This document shows, piece by piece, positions 14,044 through 20,031 of a stretch of DNA of 20,031 nucleotides. The translations under genes were made by a program, and so were the position numbers. How positions within the stretch are numbered: position 1 is the first letter of the stretch; every line of letters starts with the position of its first letter. The notes under the pieces were generated by a model. That model was not told the DNA's origin and searched no databases. It worked only from the letters and a program-made list of their open reading frames with translations. Source of the DNA: JBBECF01 sp040881945 (GTDB taxonomy: Bacteria; Pseudomonadota; Alphaproteobacteria; Dongiales; Dongiaceae); NCBI GenBank assembly GCA_040881945.1, contig JBBECF010000131.1:1-20031 (forward strand), in the 5' to 3' direction.

Positions 14044-14861
14044 AGCGGCCCGGATCGGCGTCCTCGGAGGCGCCGGGCCCAGACTGGACCATCGAGCAGG
14101 ATTGGGACGGCTATACGCCGGCGGAACATGGGTTGTGGCGCCGGCTGTTCTCGCGTCAGGTCCGCGTGCTCGCGCGCCGCGCCATGCCGGAGTTCCTTGC
14201 GGGGATCGAAAGGCTCGGGGTCGCCGCCGAAGGCATACCGGACTTCCGCCGCCTGAACGACGTGTTGGGTCGCGCCACCGGCTGGCGCGTCGTGGCCGTG
14301 CCCGGGCTCGTGCCCGACGAGGTTTTTTTCGAGCATCTGGCGAACCGGCGGTTTCCGGCGACCTGTTTCATCCGCCGGCCGGACCAGGAGGACTACATCG
14401 AGGAACCGGACATATTCCACGACATCTACGGACACGCGCCGTTGCTGGTGCATCCGGTGTTCGCCGACTACCTCCAGGCCTACGGCGAGGGCGGGTTGAA
14501 GGCGCTGCGCCTGGGCAGCCTGAGCAACCTCGCCCGACTCTACTGGTACACCGTGGAATTCGGTCTGATCCATACCGCGGACGGCCTTCGTCTCTACGGG
14601 TCCGGCATCGCCTCGTCCACGGGCGAATCGATCTACTGCCTGGACGACCCGCGCCCGAACCGGCTCGCCTTCGACCCGCTGCGGATCATGCGGACGAACT
14701 ACCGGATCGACGCCTATCAAGAGACGTACTTCGTGATCGACAGCTTCGATCAACTGTTCGAGGCCACGCGGCCGGACTTCGCCCCCTACTATCGCATGCT
14801 CGCCGGCCTGCCGGACATCGCGCCGGCCGAGGTGCTGCCGACGGACCGCGTCATCCCCTAG
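14040..14861 (+). CDS. phhA: phenylalanine 4-hydroxylase
   Basis: A 273-aa monooxygenase of the pterin-dependent aromatic amino acid hydroxylase family, converting phenylalanine to tyrosine with tetrahydropterin, O2 and Fe(II). The iron ligands are His127 and His132 (FHDIYGHAPLL) and Glu173 (YTVEFGL), at the spacing of the Chromobacterium enzyme. Other landmarks are FPATCFIRRPDQEDYIEEPD (105-124) and YGSGIASSTGES. The length fits bacterial forms, which lack the regulatory ACT domain. ATG 14040 overlaps the kinase stop as ATGA and has little ribosome site of its own, so translation is probably coupled. Its TAG stop lies in the first bases of the palindromic element at 14858. No pterin carbinolamine dehydratase (phhB) is nearby. 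Confidence 0.96.
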   Translation: MKRPGSASSEAPGPDWTIEQDWDGYTPAEHGLWRRLFSRQVRVLARRAMPEFLAGIERLGVAAEGIPDFRRLNDVLGRATGWRVVAVPGLVPDEVFFEHLANRRFPATCFIRRPDQEDYIEEPDIFHDIYGHAPLLVHPVFADYLQAYGEGGLKALRLGSLSNLARLYWYTVEFGLIHTADGLRLYGSGIASSTGESIYCLDDPRPNRLAFDPLRIMRTNYRIDAYQETYFVIDSFDQLFEATRPDFAPYYRMLAGLPDIAPAEVLPTDRVIP

Positions 14862-14979
14862 TGTCCTGTCCCAGAAATTCGTTTCCGAATTTCTGGGATA
14901 AACAGGCCACTAGAATCAAATATTTAGTGGCCCGTTCACCCCGAAATTCGTGAAACGAATTTCCGGGACGGGACACTAG
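14858..14979. mobile_element. 122-bp nested palindrome, MITE-like, supplying both flanking stop codons
   Basis: Two 55-bp arms (14858-14912 and 14925-14979) are inverted copies around a 12-bp A+T-rich centre. By hand, 49 of 56 aligned columns match, with two single-base gaps. The ends read CTAGTGTCC...GGACACTAG, so TA flanks GTGTCC...GGACAC, as expected for a TA-targeting (IS630/Tc1-like) element. Each arm contains its own hairpin: a 12-bp stem 14870-14881/14886-14897 with loop TTTC, and a 9-bp stem 14943-14951/14955-14963 with loop GAA. The inner ends pair as GGCCACTA/TAGTGGCC. It is far richer in A+T than its neighbours. The TAG stops of phhA and, on the other strand, the patatin gene are its terminal bases. 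It probably also ends both transcripts. No transposase is encoded. Confidence 0.75.
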
Positions 14980-15914
14980 GGTTGCGCCGGCGCCGGGCCG
15001 GAAAGCTCGACGGCGTCGCTGATCTCGCCCATGACCCGCGCCACCGCGGCGCGGCCTTCCTCGATCGCCTCGGCGGCGCGATCGAACTCGAGCAGCCCGA
15101 TATGGCCGAGGCCGAGGTCGATGCTGACGTCCGGCGGCTCCCCGGCAAGCCGACTGCGGGTGATGCGGTCCTGAACGATGCTCAAGGACTGGGCCATGAC
15201 GCTGAACAGGCCGGGCGTCCCGGGCGGCCGCCCGAAGACCTGTCGCAGAACGGCGCCGATCGGGCGCCGGCTATCCGGCGCCGCCATGTCCGAAAAATCG
15301 TTCAGAACGTCGAATCCCGGCGCCTTCGGGATGATCCCGGCGGCGGCGCGCAGGCGGCCGATGGTGCCGGCGTTCAGATTTACCGCGATGGTCACCTGCG
15401 CCCCCATCGCGCGGCATACCGATACGGGCAGCGGGTTGACCAGCCCGCCGTCGATCAGCCAGCGGCCGCCGACGCGGACCGGGGTGAACACGCCCGGCAG
15501 CGAGATCGAGGCGCGCAACGCGTCGACCAGGCAGCCGCGCTGCAACCAGACTTCGTGGCCGTTGACCAGGTCGGTGGCGACGCCGGCGAAGGGGATCGGC
15601 AGATCCTCGATTTGGAGGTCGCCGAGGTGCTGCTGCAAGACCGCGAGCAGGCGGTTGCCGGCGATCATGCCGCCGCCCGACATCTGCAGATCCAGATAGC
15701 CGATGATCTTCAGCTTGGTCAGAGCGCGCGCCCAGGTCTCCAACTCGTCGAGCCGGCCGCTCAGATAGACCCCGCCGACGAGCGCGCCGATCGAGCTGCC
15801 GCAGATCAGGTGCGGCTCGACGCCGGCCTCGGCGAGCGCCCGGAGGACGCCGATATGCGCCCAGCCGCGCGCGGCGCCGCTGCCCAGCGCCAGGCCGATG
15901 CGGGGACGGGCCAT
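14976..15914 (-). CDS. patatin-like phospholipase (RssA-type)
   Basis: A 312-aa serine acyl hydrolase. The oxyanion loop is LGSGAARGWAHIGVL (about 10-24), the nucleophile Ser41 is in GSSIG (39-43), and the dyad Asp155 is in IDGGLVNPLP. These match bacterial RssA/NTE-like patatins of about 300 residues that hydrolyse phospholipids or other acyl esters. ATG 15914 begins the conserved start MARPRIGLALGSGAARG; the frame is open to 16298 but that part runs antisense-like through the upstream gene. It follows the orphan sensor-domain gene by 32 bp, so the two are probably one operon. Its stop codon TAG lies in the last bases of the palindromic element. No signal peptide is seen, so it is likely cytoplasmic or membrane-associated. 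Confidence 0.92.
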   Translation of the reverse strand: MARPRIGLALGSGAARGWAHIGVLRALAEAGVEPHLICGSSIGALVGGVYLSGRLDELETWARALTKLKIIGYLDLQMSGGGMIAGNRLLAVLQQHLGDLQIEDLPIPFAGVATDLVNGHEVWLQRGCLVDALRASISLPGVFTPVRVGGRWLIDGGLVNPLPVSVCRAMGAQVTIAVNLNAGTIGRLRAAAGIIPKAPGFDVLNDFSDMAAPDSRRPIGAVLRQVFGRPPGTPGLFSVMAQSLSIVQDRITRSRLAGEPPDVSIDLGLGHIGLLEFDRAAEAIEEGRAAVARVMGEISDAVELSGPAPAQP

Positions 15915-15946
15915 CACGCGTCCCGTTGCCGCGGCATCGACATCGC

Positions 15947-16783
15947 TCAGGACAGCCCCGGCAGGCCGCGAAGCAGGCCGCCGAGCGGCTTCGAAAGGAT
16001 CACGACCCAGCATCCGGCCTCCGATTGCACCGGCGTGACCGAGACCAGGACTTCGGCCCGACCGTCGCCACGGCGGCTGACCAGGGGCAGGTTGCCGCTG
16101 CAGGTGTCGGCGACGGTGTCCAGGAGTCCCTGGCGGATCAGGTCGCGGCGCCGCTCCTCGACCTCGGCCGGCGCCGGCGCCGGGACCGCCGCGACGAAGA
16201 AGAAGCCGGCCGCGTCCGCGCGGCCCTGCGGTCGGAACAGCACGATGATCCGCGCGTCCGCGGCGGCGAAGCGCTCGAGTCGCCCGGCCAGGGCCCACAG
16301 GGGCGACGGATCGCCCCGGCGCAGCTCCGGTTCCAGGGCCAACGCCAACAGGCGTCCCTGTTCCTGCACGTTCTCGCGCAACAGCGCGCGGCGCTCCTGC
16401 TCTATCCGAAGGAGAGCCTGATAGGCGGCGGCGGCGATCGCGGCGCCGACGAGAACGGCCAGCAGCATGCGGAAGATCGGGCGGCGCCGCCGTCGCACCT
16501 GTTGGATCGGCGGCGGGCTGTCCGGTTGCGCCGGCGCGGCGGCAATCGCAACGGGGCGGTAAGGCGGCGGATCCTCATTCGCAGGGGCCGGCGCGGCGTC
16601 CGGCCGCTTTCCCTCCTGCGCCTCCAGGGCGGCGATGCGTTCGCTCAAGCCCTGCAACTCGTGCAGGACACCGTCGGCGGCGGCGAAGTCGGCGTCGGCG
16701 GTCTGCGTGAACAGCTCGCACAGCCGATCGTACTGTTGCCGCGCCGTTTCCAGTTCGCTGCGGGGCGTCGCCGAGAGCTTCAT
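15947..16783 (-). CDS. membrane-anchored orphan sensor-domain protein, 278 aa
   Basis: No named family is recognised. Residues 1-55 look like a coiled coil (ETARQQYDRL...LSERIAALEA), followed by a Pro/Ala-rich linker (about 60-95), five arginines (97-101), one transmembrane helix (about 103-124) and a C-terminal domain that the positive-inside rule places in the periplasm. That domain begins with a helix (QEQGRLLALALEPELR), has Cys228 and Cys258 that could form a disulfide, and ends GRAEVLVSVTPVQSEAGCWVVILS, which resembles the end of periplasmic sensor domains of histidine kinases. No kinase, HAMP or cyclase domain is attached. It is the first gene of a likely two-gene operon with the patatin lipase. 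GGTGAG upstream of ATG 16783 is an acceptable ribosome site. Confidence 0.78.
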   Translation of the reverse strand: MKLSATPRSELETARQQYDRLCELFTQTADADFAAADGVLHELQGLSERIAALEAQEGKRPDAAPAPANEDPPPYRPVAIAAAPAQPDSPPPIQQVRRRRRPIFRMLLAVLVGAAIAAAAYQALLRIEQERRALLRENVQEQGRLLALALEPELRRGDPSPLWALAGRLERFAAADARIIVLFRPQGRADAAGFFFVAAVPAPAPAEVEERRRDLIRQGLLDTVADTCSGNLPLVSRRGDGRAEVLVSVTPVQSEAGCWVVILSKPLGGLLRGLPGLS

Positions 16784-16893
16784 CGTCGCGGCTCACCATA
16801 CGCCATCTTCGCACGGAGCGGTCAAATCTCCGCCGCCCATTGCCGCATATGCGCCGCCGTCCGCACGGTTACGGCCCCGGCCGTGCCGTCCGG

Positions 16894-16919
16894 CGCCCCC
16901 CTCTGAAAGGGGGGGGGCG
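16894..16919. repeat. C6/G9 hairpin-forming tract in a divergent spacer
   Basis: CGCCCCCC (16894-16901) faces GGGGGGCG (16912-16919), an 8-bp stem; the G-run is nine bases (16909-16917), so the pairing can slip. It sits in the 253-bp spacer between the divergent sensor-domain gene and the 115-aa gene, so it is not expected to be a terminator. No clear promoter was found in this spacer. The homopolymer may vary in length between strains. Confidence 0.45.
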
Positions 16920-17036
16920 GAGAATTGTCTGTGACAGGCGGTCCCCGTCGCGGTAAACAGACTACGCCATCATGGCGGAGGCTGCGGGCGACCCCGTCGC
17001 TCGGTCCCGGGCCGGCGCGCTGTCGAGGAAGATGAC

Positions 17037-17384
17037 ATGGACGAAACCGGTAAGGCGTCGACCAAGGCCGTGCTGGGGCGAACCGATCTGGGGTTCATCC
17101 GCCTGCTGGAAGAGCTGATCGGCCTGCTGCACCGCAAGGGCGTGATCGACCTTAAGGATTTGCCGCACGAGGCGGCCGCCCGTCAGGCGCTCGAACGGAC
17201 CCAGGGCGAGGAGAGCAAGCGGATCGCCACCAAGGTCGTGATGGACCGGGCCGATTTGGCCTTCATCCGCGTCCTGGAGGATCTGGTCGAGGTATTGCAG
17301 CGCAAGGGCATCATCGACCTCGACGAATTCCCGCCGAAGGCAAAGGACAAGGTCCTGGAAAGGCGGATGCTGCGCCGGGATTGA
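17037..17384 (+). CDS. 115-aa protein built from two copies of one helical unit
   Basis: No named family is recognised. Residues 9-43 and 65-99 are copies of the same 35-residue unit offset by 56 residues: TK-V---R-DL-FIR-LE-L---L-RKG-IDL---P, with 20 of 35 positions identical by my count. Each unit looks like a long amphipathic helix followed by a short loop with KG(V/I)IDL. There are no cysteines, signal peptide or membrane span; the protein is charged and probably cytoplasmic. GAGGAAG lies just before ATG 17037. The TSUP permease gene starts 45 bp after its stop on the same strand, so they may share a transcript. The duplication could give an internal pseudo-dimer. Function unknown. Confidence 0.8.
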   Translation: MDETGKASTKAVLGRTDLGFIRLLEELIGLLHRKGVIDLKDLPHEAAARQALERTQGEESKRIATKVVMDRADLAFIRVLEDLVEVLQRKGIIDLDEFPPKAKDKVLERRMLRRD

Positions 17385-17429
17385 CCTGGGACGGTTGCCA
17401 GCGGACGAATCCGTAGCGGACCAGGTGGC

Positions 17430-18173
17430 ATGGAACTCGACTTCTTTATTTTTGTGGCCGTCGGCGCGGTCGCCCAACTCGTGGATGGCGCGATCGGCAT
17501 GGGCTATGGCGTGCTCACGACGATCTTTCTGCTCAATCTGGGCCTGGCGCCGGCGCCGACCAGCGCCATCGTGCATACCTGCAAGGTCGTCACCGGCGCG
17601 GCCTCCGGGCTATCGCACGCGTACTATCGCAACATCGACGGCGCCTTGCTGCGCCGGCTCGTCGTGCCCGGCGTCATCGGCGGCGTCGTCGGCGCCTATA
17701 TCTTGACGAGGGTGCCGGGACAGACGGTCAAGCCGTTCATCGCGGCCTATCTGCTGCTCATGGGACTGATCATCCTGCGCCGGGCGCTGCAGCGGCGCGG
17801 GCCGGCCGCCCCGGTCGGGCGGCGGTTGCTGCCGCTCGGATTCGCGGGCGGATTCTTCGACGCCATCGGCGGCGGCGGCTGGGGACCGATCGTGACCTCC
17901 ACCCTGGTGGCCACGGGGACGCCGCCCCGCTTCGCCATCGGCTCGGTCAATCTTGCGGAATTCTTCGTCGCCATCTTCACCTCCGCGACGTTCATTCTGA
18001 CCATCGGGCTGGTGCATTGGCGGATCATCGCCGGGCTGATGCTGGGGGGCATCCTGGCGGCGCCGGTGGCCGCCTATCTGACCAAGCGGCTACCGGCGCG
18101 CCCGCTGATGATCGTTGTCGGAATCGCGATCGTCGCCTTGAGCAGCTACACGCTCTACGTTGCCGTCTCGTGA
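17430..18173 (+). CDS. TauE/SafE (TSUP) family membrane permease
   Basis: A 247-aa inner-membrane protein with about eight hydrophobic helices in two repeats. Each repeat begins with the Gly-rich family motif: AQLVDGAIGMGYG (about 15-27) and GGFFDAIGGGGWGPI (about 140-154). TSUP proteins carry sulfite, sulfonates or other small organic anions; the substrate here cannot be read from the sequence. Length is normal for the family. ATG 17430 follows AGGTGG closely. It lies downstream of the duplicated 115-aa gene and is convergent with the thiamine-diphosphate enzyme, with only six bases between stops. A link to sulfite is tempting because of the sulfite-oxidase-fold protein at 11929, but the two are 5 kb apart. 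Confidence 0.92.
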   Translation: MELDFFIFVAVGAVAQLVDGAIGMGYGVLTTIFLLNLGLAPAPTSAIVHTCKVVTGAASGLSHAYYRNIDGALLRRLVVPGVIGGVVGAYILTRVPGQTVKPFIAAYLLLMGLIILRRALQRRGPAAPVGRRLLPLGFAGGFFDAIGGGGWGPIVTSTLVATGTPPRFAIGSVNLAEFFVAIFTSATFILTIGLVHWRIIAGLMLGGILAAPVAAYLTKRLPARPLMIVVGIAIVALSSYTLYVAVS

Positions 18174-18179
18174 CGCGGC

Positions 18180-19790
18180 TCAGGTCAGAAAGGCGGCGTC
18201 CTCGCGCAGTTCGATGAGGGTCGGGCCGTCGGCGCGGAACGCCTCGGCGAGGGCGGATTTGAACGACTCCAGCCCGTCCGGCCGGACGGCGCGGCAGCCG
18301 AACGCCCGGGCCAGCGCCAGGAAGTCCGGGTTGCGCGGCCTGACGCCGATCTCGGGGATGCCGCGCGCGACCATGTCGCCGGCGATCTGGCCGAGCCCGT
18401 CGTTGTTCCACAGCACGATCGCGATCGGCAGGCCCAGTTCGACGGCGGTGCCGAGTTCCTGCACGGTGAACAGCAGGCCGCCGTCGCCGACCAGCGCGAC
18501 GGCGGCGCGATTCGGTTTCGCGAGCCTGGCGCCGATCGCCGCCGGCAGGGCGTAGCCGAGCGTCCCGTAGCCGATCGGGTGCAGCCAGCACCGCGGCCGG
18601 TTGCACGGGAAATAGACGCAGCCCGTATAGGCGATCTGCGTCATGTCGGCGGCGACGATGCCGTCCTCGGGCAGGGCGGCGCGCAATGCCTGTAGCACGG
18701 CGACATGCTTGCGCTGCAGCGGCCGCAGCGCGGCCGCGTTTCGTCGCCGCGTTTCGGCGATCTCGTCGCGCAGGCCCGTCGCCGGCGGGTTTCCGGTGCA
18801 GGCGGTCCGCAGCGCGTCCAGGGTCTCGCCGGCGTCGGCGTGGATCGCCACGGCCGCCGCGTAGTCGCGCGTCAAATTGGCGGCGTCGAGATCGATGCGC
18901 ACCAGATTTCCGCCGATCGGCAGGCGGTCGATCCAGGAATCGGTCTCGGCCAGCTCGGTGCCCACGGCGACGACCAGGTCGGCGCGTTCCAACAGCTCCT
19001 GGGTCGCCGGCAGCGACAGGGTCGCGCCGAGGCAGGCGGGGTGGTCGTCCGGCATCACGCCCTTGGCCGCGGTGGTCAGCGCCACGGCCGCGCCGATGCG
19101 CTCGGCGAAGGCGGTCAGGCGCGGGCCGCAATCGACCGTGCCGCCGCCGGCGATGATGAGCGGGCGCCGCGCGCCGGCAATCAGCCGCGCGGCGGCGTCG
19201 ATCGCGGCCGCCGTGGGCTTTGGTCTGGCCGCGCGGGCCGGCTCGGGGACGCCGGGCCGGGCCGGACCGGCCAGGACGTCGAGCGGGATCTCGATATGCA
19301 CCGGCCGCGGCCGGGCGGCGGCGAACACGGCGAAGGCATCGGCCATCGCGCGCGGCAGGTCGCCGGCGTCGCGGATCGTGCGGCTGAAGGCGGTCAGCGG
19401 CGCCATCGCCGCCTGCTGCGAGGTGATTTCATGCAGCCGGCCGCGCCCCTTGCCGATGTCCTTGGTGGCATTGACGCTCGACAGCACCAGCAGCGGGACC
19501 GAATCGGAATAGGCCTGCCCGATCGCCGTCGCCGCGTTGGTCACGCCGGGGCCGGTGATGAGCACGCACACGCCCGGCCGCCCCGAGGCGCGGGCGTAGC
19601 CGTCGGCCATGAACCCGGCGCCCTGTTCGTGGCGCACGCCGACGTGGCGGATCGAACTGGCGGCCAGTCCGCGATAGAGCTCGAGCGTGTGCACCCCGGG
19701 GATGCCGAACACGGTGTCGACGCCGTAGTCTTCGAGCAGCGAAATGGCGGCTTGGCCGCAGGTCGCGTTCGCTTTCATCGGACGATGCAT
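18180..19790 (-). CDS. thiamine-diphosphate enzyme, AruI-like (5-guanidino-2-oxopentanoate decarboxylase) or acetolactate-synthase-like
   Basis: A 536-aa three-domain ThDP enzyme. The N-terminal PYR domain has FGIPGVHTLELYRGL and the cofactor-activating Glu55 (VRHEQGAGFMADGYAR). A central domain follows, then the PP domain with GDGG (435-438) and the closing NN (462-463) of the metal/diphosphate motif. The wording around GIPGVHTLELYRGL, ARPRPVHIEIPLDVL and HPIGYGTLGYALPAAIG recalls AruI, the 2-ketoarginine decarboxylase of the arginine transaminase pathway, more than biosynthetic IlvB. This is from memory of the family, without alignment. No small regulatory subunit (ilvH) or aruH transaminase is adjacent. 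The start is uncertain: ATG 19790 or, four codons later, ATG 19778; neither has a strong ribosome site. Confidence 0.88.
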   Translation of the reverse strand: MHRPMKANATCGQAAISLLEDYGVDTVFGIPGVHTLELYRGLAASSIRHVGVRHEQGAGFMADGYARASGRPGVCVLITGPGVTNAATAIGQAYSDSVPLLVLSSVNATKDIGKGRGRLHEITSQQAAMAPLTAFSRTIRDAGDLPRAMADAFAVFAAARPRPVHIEIPLDVLAGPARPGVPEPARAARPKPTAAAIDAAARLIAGARRPLIIAGGGTVDCGPRLTAFAERIGAAVALTTAAKGVMPDDHPACLGATLSLPATQELLERADLVVAVGTELAETDSWIDRLPIGGNLVRIDLDAANLTRDYAAAVAIHADAGETLDALRTACTGNPPATGLRDEIAETRRRNAAALRPLQRKHVAVLQALRAALPEDGIVAADMTQIAYTGCVYFPCNRPRCWLHPIGYGTLGYALPAAIGARLAKPNRAAVALVGDGGLLFTVQELGTAVELGLPIAIVLWNNDGLGQIAGDMVARGIPEIGVRPRNPDFLALARAFGCRAVRPDGLESFKSALAEAFRADGPTLIELREDAAFLT

Positions 19791-19894
19791 CCGCTTGTTT
19801 CGCGGGCGATCATCCCCGGTTCGCCGCGTCCTGGCAACGCCCGCGGCCGCGGCCGTTTACCATGCGCCGGCGGAATAAACCCGAGTTATGCGCG

Positions 19895-19912
19895 TTATCC
19901 ACGGTATTCACA
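19895..19912 (+). promoter_or_regulatory. two adjacent DnaA-box-like 9-mers
   Basis: TTATCCACG (19895-19903) matches the DnaA box TTATCCACA at eight of nine bases. GTATTCACA (19904-19912), directly next to it in the same orientation, matches TTATNCACA at eight of nine. They lie in the 181-bp spacer between divergent genes. Two boxes alone do not make an origin; DnaA control of the downstream gene or chance are the alternatives. Confidence 0.3.
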
Positions 19913-19971
19913 GGGTACGGACGCGCCGCCGATCGGTTAGTCTTCCGGCGTCGGTGGGGCGGAGTCTAAGA

Positions 19972-20031
19972 ATGATCAGTCCGTATCTGAAGCGGCGCCT
20001 GCGTTCGATCGAAGAAGTGCTGGCGGCGCGC
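19972..20031 (+). CDS. start of an unidentified gene, cut by the window end
   Basis: ATG 19972 follows GGAG (19961-19964) by seven bases and opens a frame that runs to the last base: MISPYLKRRLRSIEEVLAAR, 20 codons. The spacer upstream is non-coding on this strand, so a real start is likely. The fragment is basic and helical. It is too short to assign a family. Confidence 0.6.
   Translation, partial: MISPYLKRRLRSIEEVLAAR

Noticed and set aside
14982..16421. 479-residue open frame antisense to the patatin and sensor-domain genes
   Set aside because: Overlaps two genes with clear motifs and ribosome sites; no independent support.
16894..16919. C/G hairpin as a terminator
   Set aside because: It lies between divergent genes and has no T-tract on either side; kept only as a repeat.
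17430..18173. TSUP permease as part of a sulfite system with the sulfite-oxidase-fold protein
   Set aside because: The genes are about 5 kb apart in different operons, and the oxidase-fold protein lacks the molybdenum-ligating cysteine.
19895..19912. Chromosomal or plasmid replication origin
   Set aside because: Only two imperfect boxes, no A+T-rich unwinding region and no replication gene in view.
18705..19940. 411-residue open frame antisense to the thiamine-diphosphate enzyme
   Set aside because: A shadow frame; no motifs and no start signal.

Overview
The window is about two thirds G+C and reads like the chromosome of an alphaproteobacterium, probably a Rhodospirillales-type organism. 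The basis is gene content and family resemblance (cold-shock protein, IF-1 with a basic tail, a glgX/glgA/glgP block, a TTAA-N7-GTAA CtrA-like box). No rRNA or tRNA is present to fix the taxonomy, so this is inference. I found no CRISPR array, no transposase gene and no prophage. Genes are densely packed on both strands, and several use GTG or TTG starts.

Layout. Positions 1-323 hold no gene but a cluster of palindromes and diverged direct repeats. On the minus strand, csp (697-903) lies upstream of infA (324-599); csp has a good promoter and a leader of about 125 nt. A crotonase-family gene (1133-1912, +) lacks both textbook catalytic glutamates. A glycogen/alpha-glucan block follows: glgX (+) converges on glgA-glgP (-), with glgP apparently starting at TTG inside a TTGA overlap with the glgA stop. 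After a 314-nt spacer come an unrecognised 174-aa protein with a strong promoter, a stand-alone CheY-like receiver, and a GFA-type zinc protein. Next is a large gene joining a methyltransferase-like half without motif I to a complete TylF/macrocin-type O-methyltransferase half.

The most interesting segment is 11858-14979. A CtrA-like box precedes a small exported sulfite-oxidase/molybdopterin-fold protein without cysteine, then a membrane histidine kinase without a neighbouring response regulator, then phenylalanine 4-hydroxylase, which overlaps the kinase stop by four bases (ATGA). Phenylalanine hydroxylase and a convergent patatin-like lipase both end exactly at the outer ends of a 122-bp nested palindrome (14858-14979). 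Its mirrored CTAG ends supply the TAG stop codon of both genes. It looks like a small TA-flanked, MITE-like insertion that also works as a two-way transcript end.

The rest: upstream of the patatin gene on the minus strand is an orphan membrane sensor-domain protein (278 aa, no kinase). Divergent from it are a 115-aa protein made of two copies of one 35-residue unit and a TauE/SafE (TSUP) permease. A thiamine-diphosphate enzyme resembling AruI (2-ketoarginine decarboxylase) or acetolactate synthase follows on the minus strand. The window ends with two DnaA-box-like 9-mers and the first 20 codons of an unidentified gene.
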